Below are positions 40,201-49,406 of a stretch of DNA of 64,000 nucleotides, piece by piece. Below the pieces are notes generated by a model. That model did not search any database. It had not been told where the DNA came from and saw nothing but the letters and a program-made list of their open reading frames with translations. The stretch spans positions 21,097-85,096 of the forward strand of contig JAJEBV010000048.1 of the NCBI GenBank assembly GCA_022822365.1, in the 5' to 3' direction. The position numbers and the translations under genes were made by a program. Numbering within the stretch: the stretch's first letter is position 1; each line of letters opens with the position of its first letter. This stretch comes from Thermoanaerobaculia bacterium. GTDB taxonomy: Bacteria; Acidobacteriota; Thermoanaerobaculia; Multivoradales; Multivoraceae.

Positions 40201-41289
40201 ATGGCACGACGCACACTCATTCTCACCACCCTGCTCGCCTTCGCGGCCGCCGGCGCCATCGTCGCGTCCGACGACATCCCCCGCCGGCACGACGGCAAGC
40301 CCGATCTCTCCGGGACCTACGACATCGCCACCCTGACGCCGCTGCAGCGGCCCGAGCAGTACGGCGACAACCTCACGCTGACTCCCGAACAGGCGCAGGC
40401 GATCGCCGACCACTGGCAGCGGAACTTCGAGAAGGACTACGCACCGAGCGACCCGAATCGCGAGGCGCCGCCCGAGGGGGGTACCGGCATCTACGCGCCC
40501 GAGTTCACGGGAGCTGCAGGCAAGGTCGGCGGCTACAACGCCTTCTACGTGGACATCGGCGAGGGCAACTTCCAGCTCGACGGCGAGTACCGCACCTCGA
40601 TCATCACGGAGCCCGCGAACGGCCGCATGCCGGCGCTCACCGATGCGGCGAAGCAGAGGTATGCGGAGGGCGCGGCCTTCCGCCACGAGAACACCGGCAC
40701 CGCCTGGTGGATCGACCGCGACTTCGGCCCATACGACGACCCGGAACTCCGGCCGCACGCCGAGCGCTGCCTGCTGGGCTTCGGCTCCACCGCGGGACCG
40801 CCGGCGCTGCCCGTCATGTACAACAACATGAAGCGGATCGTGCAGACCGACACCCACCTGATGATCCTGGTCGAGATGAACCATGACGCGCGGGTCATCC
40901 GCATCGACTCCCAACACGACGACAACGTCGAGAGCTGGCTGGGCGAGTCGGTGGGTCGCTGGGAAGGCGACACCCTGGTCGTGACGACGAAGAACTTCGG
41001 CGACGACTACAGCTTCACCCAGGGATCGAAGGACATGGTGATCACCGAGCGCTTCAGCCGCGTCGACGAGGACACCCTGCTCTACGGCTTCACCGTCGAC
41101 GACCCGAACACCTGGACCGAGCCCTGGAGCGGCGAGTACCCGTGGCCGGCCAGTACGAACAAGGTCTACGAGTACGCCTGCCATGAGGGCAACTACGCCC
41201 TGGGCGGCATCCTCCGCGGCGCCCGCCTGCTCGAGGAGGAGGCGCTCGCAGGCGACGCCGCGTCCACCGGCGGCGGCGGCTCCGAGTAG
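40201..41289 (+). CDS. Secreted DGKPDLSG-family protein, copy 1
   Basis: A 362-residue exported protein (signal about 1-22) of unknown function. Family landmarks are HDGKPDLSGTYDIATLTPLQ near the mature N terminus, GGYNAFYVDIG, AERCLLGFGSTAGPPALPV, RWEGDTLVVTTKNFGD and the C-terminal YEYACHEGNYALGGILRGAR. Three paralogs lie at 43776, 49407 and 54462. The family is common in soil and marine Acidobacteriota-like genomes and carries no assigned enzyme activity. Conserved Cys residues sit in ERC and YACHEGNY. A TACAAT box near 40154 and GGAGG before the ATG indicate a leadered transcript separate from the amine-oxidoreductase operon. Confidence 0.8.
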   Translation: MARRTLILTTLLAFAAAGAIVASDDIPRRHDGKPDLSGTYDIATLTPLQRPEQYGDNLTLTPEQAQAIADHWQRNFEKDYAPSDPNREAPPEGGTGIYAPEFTGAAGKVGGYNAFYVDIGEGNFQLDGEYRTSIITEPANGRMPALTDAAKQRYAEGAAFRHENTGTAWWIDRDFGPYDDPELRPHAERCLLGFGSTAGPPALPVMYNNMKRIVQTDTHLMILVEMNHDARVIRIDSQHDDNVESWLGESVGRWEGDTLVVTTKNFGDDYSFTQGSKDMVITERFSRVDEDTLLYGFTVDDPNTWTEPWSGEYPWPASTNKVYEYACHEGNYALGGILRGARLLEEEALAGDAASTGGGGSE

Positions 41290-41338
41290 CCGTCGCGGCT
41301 GGTATGGTCGGCGGCTCAATCTCCCTGGAGGACAATCC

Positions 41339-41812
41339 ATGCGCCGCACGCTCTTCGTTCTGCTGATCACTGGTCTTCTCACCGTGACCGCTGCCGCCGC
41401 CGACGACCCCAAGGTCGAGGATCTGGCCTGGATGACCGGAACCTGGAGCAGCGCGAACCTGGAAGAGAACTGGGCCATTCCCAAGAACGGTTCGATGGTG
41501 GCCCGCGTCCGCGGCTTCTCGCCCGACGGCACGACGAACATGATCGAGCTGATCTCGATCGAGGAAGAGAACGACTCCCTGGTGCTGCGCCTCAAGCAGT
41601 GGAACCCCGGCATGGAGCCCCGCTACGACGGCTTCATGGTGATGAAGCTCGTCGAGTCGAAGGACCGGCTGATCAGATTCGAGAACACGGGCGAAGGTGC
41701 AGCCGGTCTGGCCAAGCTCAGCTACAGCCGGCCCGACGACGACACGTTCGTCATCGCGGTCGAGACGCCCACCGGCCAGGAGTTCGAAATCCCGCTCAAG
41801 GCGGTCAAGTAG
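41339..41812 (+). CDS. Small exported DUF6265-like protein
   Basis: A 157-residue protein with signal peptide (ends TVTAAAA). The mature part opens with LAWMTGTWSSANLEENWA, the pattern of DUF6265 beta-barrel-like proteins, and has the matching VLRLKQWNPGMEP strand. Function is unknown; a lipocalin-like ligand carrier is possible. CTGGAGG precedes the ATG. The next gene starts 14 bp after its stop. Confidence 0.72.
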   Translation: MRRTLFVLLITGLLTVTAAAADDPKVEDLAWMTGTWSSANLEENWAIPKNGSMVARVRGFSPDGTTNMIELISIEEENDSLVLRLKQWNPGMEPRYDGFMVMKLVESKDRLIRFENTGEGAAGLAKLSYSRPDDDTFVIAVETPTGQEFEIPLKAVK

Positions 41813-41826
41813 CACTGGCACGGCCG

Positions 41827-42480
41827 GTGGCAGCCAGCCGCTTCGGACTCGCGGCGCTCCTCGTCGCCGGCATCGAGCTGCTTGCAGGCACCGGCCTCGC
41901 CACCGCCCAGGACCGCCCCGCCAGCCCGGCGGGCGCCGCCGCGACCCAGATCGGTGGCTACTTCGACCCCCGCTCCGGCTACGTCAACGGCGGCTGGATC
42001 GAGGTCAGGTATGGACGCCCGCTGCGCCGCAGCCGGGACATCTTCGGACCTCCCGACTTCATCGCCTTCCTGAACGACGGCGCCCCGGTGTGGCGCGCGG
42101 GCGCGAACCTCACGACCCGGCTGATCACCGAGCTGCCGCTCGTCATCGACGAGACCCGCCTCGAGCCGGGCGAATACACGATGTTCATCCAGCTCGGCCC
42201 GGAGCGGTGGATCCTCATCATCTCCCAGTGGCCGGCGCAGAAGCGCTACGACTACCACGACCGGGAAGCGCTCTTCGGCGCCTACGGCTACACCCCGGAC
42301 AAGGACGTGTTGCGCACCGACATGACCCTCCAGCCCCTGCCCATGTCCTTCGAGCAGTTGTCCTGGCAGTTCCTCGACGTGACCCCGGAGGGCGGCCGGC
42401 TGGCCCTCTTCTGGGACCGGCAGATGGCGTCCGTGCCGTTCCAGGTCGCCCCGCAGCAAGCAGGAGAAACAGATGAGTGA
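41827..42480 (+). CDS. Exported DUF2911 family protein
   Basis: A 217-residue protein with a signal peptide (GTG start, ends TGLATAQ). The DUF2911 pattern is clear: YGRPLRRSRDIFG, GAPVWRAGANLTTRL, LEPGEYTMFIQLGPERWILI. These are predicted extracytoplasmic beta-sandwich proteins with no proven activity. There is no in-frame ATG before the signal, so GTG 41827 is the best start. The last 8 bp overlap the GFA gene. Confidence 0.75.
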   Translation: MAASRFGLAALLVAGIELLAGTGLATAQDRPASPAGAAATQIGGYFDPRSGYVNGGWIEVRYGRPLRRSRDIFGPPDFIAFLNDGAPVWRAGANLTTRLITELPLVIDETRLEPGEYTMFIQLGPERWILIISQWPAQKRYDYHDREALFGAYGYTPDKDVLRTDMTLQPLPMSFEQLSWQFLDVTPEGGRLALFWDRQMASVPFQVAPQQAGETDE

Positions 42481-42916
42481 GTCCGAAACCATGGGAGGCC
42501 GGATGCGCGGCCAGTGCCTCTGCAGCGCGGTCGAGTTCGAGGTCGACGTACCCGAACGCACCTACAGCATCTGCCACTGCGGCTTGTGCCGCCGCTGGTC
42601 CGGCGGCCCGCTGATGTCGGTCCACTGCCCCGAGCCGCGAACCGAGTGGCTGAACGACGAGGGCCTGACCTGGTACCAGGGCACTCCCTGGGCCCAGCGC
42701 GGCTTCTGTTCCAGGTGCGGATCGAGCCTGTTCTGGCGCATGGCCCAGGAACCCGAGGGCATGCTGATCGTCAGCGTCGATGCCCTCGAAGACGGCGGCG
42801 AGTTCACGCTCGACCGCCACATCTACAGCGACGCCAGGCCCGATCGCTATGACTTCGCCGACGATTGCCCCCGTGTGACGGAGGCGGAACTGATGAAGGA
42901 ACTGGGCCTCGGATGA
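42473..42916 (+). CDS. GFA/CENP-V zinc-binding family protein
   Basis: A 147-residue protein of the glutathione-dependent formaldehyde-activating (GFA) fold. Zinc ligands are visible in order: GQCLCSAVEF, ICHCGLCRRW and GFCSRCGSSLFW. Members are often annotated as S-(hydroxymethyl)glutathione synthase, but many have no proven activity. Formaldehyde released by the amine oxidoreductase 2.5 kb upstream would give such a protein a local job, which is inference. It overlaps the DUF2911 gene by 8 bp. Confidence 0.85.
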   Translation: MSESETMGGRMRGQCLCSAVEFEVDVPERTYSICHCGLCRRWSGGPLMSVHCPEPRTEWLNDEGLTWYQGTPWAQRGFCSRCGSSLFWRMAQEPEGMLIVSVDALEDGGEFTLDRHIYSDARPDRYDFADDCPRVTEAELMKELGLG

Positions 42917-42936
42917 TGACGCTCTGGGGCTGCCAG

Positions 42937-43593
42937 TCAGGACCGCCGACTTTCGTTGATCCGTCGACTCAGACAGGCGGGACACATGCACCCAGGGTTC
43001 CCGATCTCCTTGTGCGCCAGCCCGTGGACGACGCCATCCTCTTCGTCGAACTTGCTCGCAACGAGGTCGAAGTACTGTGCATCCCCGGCCTGGTAGCGAC
43101 GAAAGACCGCGTAGGCCACATGGTCGGCTAGCTGAATGACCCGAGATGCTCGAGAGTCGACGAAGAACGGCGTATCCGCCAATCGCCTGATTACGCCCCA
43201 CCGAGTGCCCAGGGTCCGGAAGGCGATCTCCATCGGGTCGCGGCCGGGGAACGAGGCCTTGTGGACGACGCATGCAAAGGCTCGAGCGGTGTCGCGAGCA
43301 TCCGCGAGCACCTTCAGGACGGATTTGATCGTGCCTCTGGCTTCGTCCGGCTTCAGCCCCTTCCAAGGGGGAACTCGTCGGGAGAAGATCTCCGAAGCGT
43401 GGAACTCGACGCCATGCGGGTCGCCCGGCTCGATACTCTCCGCGAGCTTGTCCAGCTCCCTCGTGATCCAGTGCGACTGCGACTCGTACACCGACAGTCC
43501 ACCAAGCACGAGGTACTCCTCCTTGGGGTTGCTGGCAGAGCCCGCGTCGTCGAGGTACAGGAGATGAATGACCGCCGTCCTTGGGGGCTCCAA
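42937..43593 (-). CDS. DUF3800 family protein, probably internally deleted
   Basis: A 218-residue protein. The N-terminal LLYLDDAGSASNPKEEYLVLGG and the C-terminal TPFFVDSRASRVIQLADHVA, YAVFRRYQAGDAQYFD and final CMCPACLSRR are DUF3800 hallmarks. The central link DPMEIAFRTLGTRWG seems to join two blocks that are normally 40-50 residues apart, suggesting an in-frame deletion; frame is kept. The only reasonable start is TTG 43593 with no ribosome site. Base composition looks lower in GC than neighbours. DUF3800 genes are often carried on mobile or defence-rich DNA, so recent transfer is likely. Confidence 0.7.
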   Translation of the reverse strand: MEPPRTAVIHLLYLDDAGSASNPKEEYLVLGGLSVYESQSHWITRELDKLAESIEPGDPHGVEFHASEIFSRRVPPWKGLKPDEARGTIKSVLKVLADARDTARAFACVVHKASFPGRDPMEIAFRTLGTRWGVIRRLADTPFFVDSRASRVIQLADHVAYAVFRRYQAGDAQYFDLVASKFDEEDGVVHGLAHKEIGNPGCMCPACLSRRINESRRS

Positions 43594-43775
43594 GAAAAAG
43601 GCGGCCGGGTGAGCAAGTGCTCAGCGAACCGCCGTGGCAGCCCTCCCAACCGCAACGAGGATCTTGGTCCACACGCCAAGCGCCTGTCAACTGTCTCAAG
43701 CCGGAGTAGGTTCACAGGGAACCGACAGGACGCCCGACGCGCCACGCAGGTCCGGCCCAGGCGGGTGCCCGCGAC

Positions 43776-44897
43776 CTACTCGCCGCCGCCGGCCGCCAGC
43801 GCCTCCGCTTCGAGCAGCCTCGCGCCGCGCATGATGTTGCCCATCGCGTAGTTGCCCTCGTGGCAGGCGTACTCGTAGACCTTGTTCGAGGTCTGCGGCC
43901 AGACGTAGTCGCCCTTCCAGGGCTGCGCCCAGGTGGACGGGTCCTCGACGGTGAACTCGTAGTGGAGCGTGTCCGCGTCCAGTCGCGTGAAGCGCTCGGT
44001 GACGTGCAGGTCGCGCGAGGCGGAACTCAGGCCCGGCCGGTCGCCGAAGTGCTTCGTGCTGACGACCAGGGTGTCGCCTTCCCACCAGCCGACCGAGTCG
44101 CCCAGCCACTTGCGGACGCTCGGATCGTCGTGCTCGGAGTTCAGGCGAATCACCCGGGCGTCGTGGTTCATCTCGACCAGGATCATCACGTGGGTGTCGG
44201 TCTGAACGATCCGCTTGTGGTTGTTGTAGAGCGCCGGCAGCATCGGCGGTCCCTGGGTGGAGCCGAAGCCCATGATGCAGCGCTCGGCATGCGGCCGCTG
44301 CTCGATGTCGTCGTAGGGACCCGGCGCGTCGGCGCCTCCTTCCTCTATCCACCAGGCGACGCCCCTGTTGGCGCGGAACGGCGTCAGCGCCCGGCGCGCG
44401 GCGCGGCGTTCCCTGGCGGCGTCGGTGATCGGCGGCATCCGGCCGTTTGCCGGTTCCGAGATGATCGAGGTCCGGTAGGCGCCGTCGATCGACACGGCGC
44501 TCGATCCGCGGTCGATCCAGAACGCGTTGTAGCCGCCGACGTTGCCAGCGCCCAGGTTCTCGCGCTGGGAGTCGTCGAATCCGACCGGGGCGGCGCCCGT
44601 GTCGGAGGGGGCGGCGCGATTCGGGTCGCTCTTCTCGTTGGCCTTGGCCAGAAACGCGTGCTCTTCCTCCTCGATCGCCTTCGCCTCCTCGGCGGTCAGG
44701 AACAGGTTGTCGCCGTACTTCGCCGGCCGCTGGAGCGGCGTCAGCGTGGCGATGTTGTAGAAGCCCGAAAGGTCGGGCTTGCCGTCCGCCATGCGGGGAA
44801 TGTCGTCTTCGGCGGCTACCGCCGGAAGCGCGATGAAGGCCGCGAAGCCCAGAATGAGCAAAGAGCGAACGAGCATTGCCGGGATCGTGTCGTTCAT
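43776..44897 (-). CDS. Secreted DGKPDLSG-family protein, copy 2
   Basis: A 373-residue exported paralog of the 40201 protein. The signal ends ALPAVAAED, then ADGKPDLSGFYNIATLTPLQ, GGYNAFWIDRGSS, HAERCIMGFGSTQGPPMLPA, WWEGDTLVVSTKHFGD and YEYACHEGNYAMGNIMRGAR. It keeps every conserved block. The start is the ATG at 44897, preceded by GGAGGAGA; a TACGAT box lies about 40 nt further up. It diverges from the PQQ dehydrogenase with a 165-bp shared upstream region. Confidence 0.8.
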   Translation of the reverse strand: MNDTIPAMLVRSLLILGFAAFIALPAVAAEDDIPRMADGKPDLSGFYNIATLTPLQRPAKYGDNLFLTAEEAKAIEEEEHAFLAKANEKSDPNRAAPSDTGAAPVGFDDSQRENLGAGNVGGYNAFWIDRGSSAVSIDGAYRTSIISEPANGRMPPITDAARERRAARRALTPFRANRGVAWWIEEGGADAPGPYDDIEQRPHAERCIMGFGSTQGPPMLPALYNNHKRIVQTDTHVMILVEMNHDARVIRLNSEHDDPSVRKWLGDSVGWWEGDTLVVSTKHFGDRPGLSSASRDLHVTERFTRLDADTLHYEFTVEDPSTWAQPWKGDYVWPQTSNKVYEYACHEGNYAMGNIMRGARLLEAEALAAGGGE

Positions 44898-45062
44898 CGA
44901 TTCTCCTCCGACTGTTTCGATCTGTTGACGCGTGACCCATCGTACCAACGGCGCCGCCGCCGGGGCGCTGTCCGGCGAACTCCGTCCGCCGGCATCCCGC
45001 TATGCTCCGCCTCGACAACGGATCAGGCAGGTACCCGTCTGCCAGGGAGCGGGGAGCGTGAC

Positions 45063-47297
45063 ATGAGTTCGAACCATGTAGCGGGCAATGTGCGACTGGG
45101 GAGCGCGGCGGCCGTACTCCTCGTGCTTCTGGGCGGCACCGGCGCCGCACTCGGCCAGTCCGGCCCGCTCATCGAGCCCGTCACCGACGCCGAGCTCGCC
45201 GCCACGCCTGACGGCGACTGGCTGAGCTTCCGCGGCAATCTGTCCGCCTGGGCCTACAGCGCCCTCGACGCGGTAAACACGGAGACCGTCGGCCAGCTCG
45301 ATTTCGCCTGGGCCGCGCCGATGGAGAACGGCCCCAACGAGGCGACGCCGCTCGTTCGCGGCGGCATCGTCTACCTGCCGCAGCCCGAGGACGTGATCCA
45401 CGCACTCGATGCCCGCACCGGCGACCTGATCTGGGAGTACCGCCGGGAGCACGACTACCTGGATCCGGAAGGGGCGGACCCCGCCCGGCGCTTCGGCCAG
45501 GGCCTGGGCCGGATCACCCGCAACATCGCGATCTGGCAGGACGGCCTGTTCGTCGCCACGATGGACGCGTTCATCATCCGCCTGGACGCGAACACCGGTG
45601 AACTCGTATGGGAAACCCGGGTCGGCGACAGCCGCATCGCGCACTCCTCCGGGCCGATCATCGCCGACGGCAAGGTGATCAGCGGCCGCTCCTGCAACAT
45701 GTCCGTCGCGGGCGGCTGCTACATCACCGCGCACGACGCCGAGGACGGACGCGAGCTGTGGCGCTTCTACACGATCCCACGTCCGGGCGAGCCGGGCGAC
45801 GAAACCTGGGGCGGCCTGCCGCTCGAACGCCGGTTCCACGTCGGCGCCTGGCACGTCGGCTCCTACGACCCGGAGCTCGGCCTCGTCTACTGGGGCACGT
45901 CGGTGCCCGCCCCGTCGCCGGAGGTCCTGCGCGGCAGCGGCGCCGGGTCGCTCCTCTACTCGAACAGCACCCTCGCGCTCCGCGCCGACACCGGCGAGCT
46001 CGCCTGGTACTTCCAGCACCTGCCGCGGGACAACTGGGACCTCGACCACCCCTTCGAGCGCATCCTCGTCGACCTGGAGATGGAGCCGGACGAGGAGGCC
46101 GCCTGGTCCATCAATCCCGCCCTCGAACGCGGCGACCGGCGGCGGGTGATGACCGGCTTCCCCGGCAAGACCGCCATCCTCTGGACGCTCGACCGGGAGA
46201 CCGGCGAGTTCCTGTGGGCGCGCGAGACCGTCTTCCAGAACGTGATCACCCACATCGACCCGCACACAGGCACGGTCACCGTCAACGAGGAGGTCATCCC
46301 GAAGGCACGGGACGAGGAGTACGGCGTCGTCTGCCCGGCGGCCAGCGGCGGCAAGGACTGGCCGACCGCGGCCTACAGCCCGCTGACCGAAGCCGTCTAC
46401 GCGCCGCTCCAGGACGTCTGCATGTCGCCGATCATCACCGGCACCGGCGAGGGGCCGCCCCAGGGCTACGGGATCAACTTCCGGATGCAGTTGGCGCCGA
46501 ACAAGGCGACGGTCGGGCGCCTGGACGCGGTCTCGGCCCGCACCGGCGAATCCCTGTGGCGGTTCGAGGAACCGGCCGGGATGATGTCGGTGATGACGAC
46601 CGGCGGCGGCCTCGTCTTCGCCGGCAACACGAACCGGCGCTTCCGGGCCTGGGACGCCGCGACCGGTGACGTCCTCTGGGAGACGGTGCTGGGCGGGCCG
46701 GTCACGGGCTTCCCCGTCAGCTTCGCGGTGGACGGCGAGCAGTACGTCGCGGTGACCGCCGGCGGGGGCGACCTGCTGAGCGGTCTCTTCAACCGCTTCG
46801 GGAACCTGCCCGCGCGCTCCGGCGCCAACATGCTCTACGCCTTCAGGCTGTCCGACACCGCCGGCCGCGGCCCGATCGAGCAACCAAGCGTCACCGCCGC
46901 GGCCGCCGAGCCGCCACCGATGATCATGATCGACGCCCCACTGCTCGAAGCGTCGGCGCCCTGCGCGACCTTCTCCACGGAGCAGGCGGACCGCGGCAGC
47001 GCGCTCTACCAGGAACAATGCGCCGAATGCCACGGACCGACGCTTCGCGGCGGCGCCCAGGGCGCGGCGCTGGCAGGCCGCAGCTTCATCAGCTACTGGC
47101 AAAACCGCGCCGCGAGCGGGCTCTACCGGACGATCCGCGAGACGATGCCGCAGGGCCGGGAAGGGACGATCGGCCCGGCTGCCTCAGCCGACCTGACGGC
47201 CTTCCTGCTGAGCGAGAACGGCGCCGGGGCCACCGGCGAACTCGGCTCCGACGTCGAGACGCTGGACGGCCAGCGCACCTGCTTCCGTCAGCAGTAG
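45063..47297 (+). CDS. PQQ-dependent alcohol dehydrogenase with C-terminal cytochrome c (quinohemoprotein)
   Basis: A 744-residue periplasmic quinoprotein. The signal peptide (about 1-31, ends GAALGQ) is followed by an eight-bladed propeller with tryptophan-docking repeats (DARTGDLIWEYR, DANTGELVWETR, DAEDGRELWRF, DRETGEFLWAR, DAATGDVLWET). PRDNWDLDHPFE carries the likely active-site Asp. A C-terminal heme c domain has QEQCAECHGP. It would oxidise alcohols and pass electrons to the respiratory chain. No PQQ-synthesis genes are in the window. A TATGCT box near 45000 may be its -10 element. Confidence 0.92.
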   Translation: MSSNHVAGNVRLGSAAAVLLVLLGGTGAALGQSGPLIEPVTDAELAATPDGDWLSFRGNLSAWAYSALDAVNTETVGQLDFAWAAPMENGPNEATPLVRGGIVYLPQPEDVIHALDARTGDLIWEYRREHDYLDPEGADPARRFGQGLGRITRNIAIWQDGLFVATMDAFIIRLDANTGELVWETRVGDSRIAHSSGPIIADGKVISGRSCNMSVAGGCYITAHDAEDGRELWRFYTIPRPGEPGDETWGGLPLERRFHVGAWHVGSYDPELGLVYWGTSVPAPSPEVLRGSGAGSLLYSNSTLALRADTGELAWYFQHLPRDNWDLDHPFERILVDLEMEPDEEAAWSINPALERGDRRRVMTGFPGKTAILWTLDRETGEFLWARETVFQNVITHIDPHTGTVTVNEEVIPKARDEEYGVVCPAASGGKDWPTAAYSPLTEAVYAPLQDVCMSPIITGTGEGPPQGYGINFRMQLAPNKATVGRLDAVSARTGESLWRFEEPAGMMSVMTTGGGLVFAGNTNRRFRAWDAATGDVLWETVLGGPVTGFPVSFAVDGEQYVAVTAGGGDLLSGLFNRFGNLPARSGANMLYAFRLSDTAGRGPIEQPSVTAAAAEPPPMIMIDAPLLEASAPCATFSTEQADRGSALYQEQCAECHGPTLRGGAQGAALAGRSFISYWQNRAASGLYRTIRETMPQGREGTIGPAASADLTAFLLSENGAGATGELGSDVETLDGQRTCFRQQ

Positions 47298-47306
47298 CGC
47301 CCCGGC

Positions 47307-48257
47307 CTATCCGTGGTCGACGTGGCCATGGTCGTCGTGCGCGTGATCGTCGTGCGCCTCATGCTGCGCACCATGAGCGTGACCGTTGTCAGCGTGCGAG
47401 TGCCCGAGATGGGAATGCTGATGCCAGAGGCCCATCACCGCCATCGCTCCAATGCCGATCGCCACCAGGGCGAACTTGAGCACCCGGTCCCTGTCCTGCT
47501 CGGGCATCGGAACGTCGTCCTCGCCCATCAGGGAGCTCCGCACGTAGTGGGCAATCCGGTCCCGCTCCCGCGACATCTCCGAGTCCAGCACGTCCATCAC
47601 CGCCACGTAGATGAACGTGCCGGCGGCGATCGCGTTGAAGCTCCCCTCGAAGATCAGGGCCGTCCTCCCCTCGAACACCTGCCCGGCCACGGTGCCGAAC
47701 ACGATCCCGAGCGGCGTCATGACCGAGAACAGCCACAGCGTCTGCCACAGCTTCCGGTTGCCCGCGGAGTGGGCGGTCACGATCAGGGCGAAGGCGGCGG
47801 ATCCCTTGTGGAACAGGATGCCCAGCATCACGACCAGTACGGCCGCGGCTTCCGGCTGTAGACCAAGAGCCATCCCCGCGATGATCGAGTGCACGGAGAG
47901 CACGATGAGCAGGACGAAGGCGTAGAAGGGAGGCCTCGTCCGCTCGTCCCGCTGGCCCAGCATCGAGTTGCGGCCTTCGAGCACGACCCGGTCGACCAGC
48001 AGCAGCAGACCGACTCCCAGCGCCGCGAGCAAAGGCGCCAGCGGATAGTCGACCAGCTTCCGGAGGGCTTCATCGGCTTCGGGCAGCAGGTGGACGAAAC
48101 CGACGCCGAGGAAGATCCCCCCTGCCAGCGCGTTGCCCAGGGAGAGATAGCGCCGGCTGGCCTGCTGCTTCGCGACCAGGATGGGAATCATGCCGCCGAC
48201 GATGGCGATCCCGAAGATCGCCAGGCCGGCGATGATCTTGATGGCAAGCGGGGACAT
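47307..48257 (-). CDS. ZIP-family metal transporter with a His-rich C-terminal tail
   Basis: A 316-residue inner-membrane ZIP protein with eight helices. Helix 4 reads LSVHSIIAGMALGLQ and helix 5 LFHKGSAAFAL, the pattern of the ZIP-II subfamily. GIFLGVGFVHLLPEA in helix 2 is also typical. Residues about 282-316 form a tail rich in His, Asp and Ala (HSHLGHSHADNGHAHG and onward), a likely zinc sensor or donor site. It most likely imports zinc or iron. AGAGGAGG precedes the ATG. It converges with the PQQ dehydrogenase 9 bp away. Confidence 0.92.
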   Translation of the reverse strand: MSPLAIKIIAGLAIFGIAIVGGMIPILVAKQQASRRYLSLGNALAGGIFLGVGFVHLLPEADEALRKLVDYPLAPLLAALGVGLLLLVDRVVLEGRNSMLGQRDERTRPPFYAFVLLIVLSVHSIIAGMALGLQPEAAAVLVVMLGILFHKGSAAFALIVTAHSAGNRKLWQTLWLFSVMTPLGIVFGTVAGQVFEGRTALIFEGSFNAIAAGTFIYVAVMDVLDSEMSRERDRIAHYVRSSLMGEDDVPMPEQDRDRVLKFALVAIGIGAMAVMGLWHQHSHLGHSHADNGHAHGAQHEAHDDHAHDDHGHVDHG

Positions 48258-48295
48258 GGGATGCGGCCTCCTCTATCCTCTCACCTCTCGACCAC

Positions 48296-49006
48296 TCAGG
48301 ACGACCCGACGGACGCGGCGTCGTCCTGAAGCGACGGCGGCAGCAGCTCCGGTCTGGTGAAGAAGTTCGCCTGTGCCGCACGGACATAGGCGGGGCGCAA
48401 GTTCAGACGATCGCGATAGGCGACAAGCCGCGGACCGATCGGCTCTTCGTAGGCAACCGCCCAGTCCAGGCAACTGCCAAGCAGGATGTCGACGCCCGTG
48501 AACCGGTCGCCCAGCAGGAACTCCCGGCCGTCGGCGAACTCGAGTTCCGCCACCGCCGACTGCTTCGCGAAGCCCTCGCGCGCGGTCTGAATCGCCGCCG
48601 GCGCCTCGCCGTAGAGGTAGGCGAGATCGCGGTGCTTGCGGATCACGTAGAGCGTGTGGGCGTCGAGCTCCATCATCACGAAGAACGCCCATTGGTCGTA
48701 GCGCGCCCGGGCTTCGGTGCCCGCGGCCGGCATCAGGCCGACCGGCTCGCCGTAGGTCTCGGCCACGTAGTTCACGATCGCCGCGCTCTCGGCCAGCGTC
48801 AGCTCGCCGTCCTGCAGCAACGGGATCTTCTGGCGCGGATTCAGCCGCGTGAACTCCTCCGTCTGCGTCTCGCCGGTGCGTGGACCGATCGGCCGGTGCT
48901 CGTAGTCGAGCCCCAGCTCAGCCAGCGCCCAGTGCGCGCGCAGCGTACGCGACGTGCTGCAGCCCCAGAGCACCAGGGATGGGGCCGAAGTTCGCTTGTC
49001 TGCCAT
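48296..49006 (-). CDS. Glutathione S-transferase family protein (GST-4)
   Basis: A 236-residue GST more distant from GST-1 to -3. VLWGCSTSRTLRAHWALAEL opens the thioredoxin fold, NPRQKIPLLQDGELTLAESAA carries the cis-Pro and glutathione-contact residues, and GDRFTGVDILLGSCLDW is the helical-domain motif. Proteins of this subgroup act on xenobiotics or catabolic intermediates; substrate unknown. It is 38 bp upstream of the ZIP gene and may share its mRNA. Confidence 0.85.
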   Translation of the reverse strand: MADKRTSAPSLVLWGCSTSRTLRAHWALAELGLDYEHRPIGPRTGETQTEEFTRLNPRQKIPLLQDGELTLAESAAIVNYVAETYGEPVGLMPAAGTEARARYDQWAFFVMMELDAHTLYVIRKHRDLAYLYGEAPAAIQTAREGFAKQSAVAELEFADGREFLLGDRFTGVDILLGSCLDWAVAYEEPIGPRLVAYRDRLNLRPAYVRAAQANFFTRPELLPPSLQDDAASVGSS

Positions 49007-49051
49007 AGCGGCAGAACGAGGATGTCAGAAACCCCGGGGGATGGGAATCAG

Positions 49052-49261
49052 CTACCCCGACCGGGGCAGCGACACCGCCAGCGAAACGCCCAGGCAAACC
49101 ATGGCGAGGACGTAGAAGGCGATCGTCACGACATCCGCCAGCACCGGCACGTCGACCGGTCCGGACAGGGACCTGCGGCAGGCGGCTATCGGCAGGCCGG
49201 CGCCGATCAGGCCGAGTACGACCCAGCGCGCCCACGTCAGTCGAGAGTTCGGTTCCGCCAT
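49052..49261 (-). CDS. Small two-helix membrane protein, hypothetical
   Basis: A 69-residue protein with two hydrophobic helices (about residues 13-28 and 43-64). It has no recognised family. The start is the ATG beginning AEPNSRLTWARW; a longer frame to 49327 exists but its extra residues are polar and unlikely. The coding case rests on the two clean helices and the stop placement just before GST-4. Confidence 0.5.
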   Translation of the reverse strand: MAEPNSRLTWARWVVLGLIGAGLPIAACRRSLSGPVDVPVLADVVTIAFYVLAMVCLGVSLAVSLPRSG

Positions 49262-49406
49262 GGTTCTCAGTCCCGTTGCCGTGTCGTGTCTCGCGTGCCT
49301 CGCTGCGAGGCGAGGGGAGGATGTCACAGATCGCGCGGTTTCGCAGCTTCCACGCGGCGGACGCTAGACTGATCGCCACGAACCGCGAATCAGACGGGAG
49401 GTCGAG

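Noticed and set aside
40201..44897. DGKPDLSG genes considered as a tandem recombination array
   Set aside because: Copies are on both strands, separated by unrelated genes and diverged in sequence, so they are old paralogs rather than a recent tandem array.
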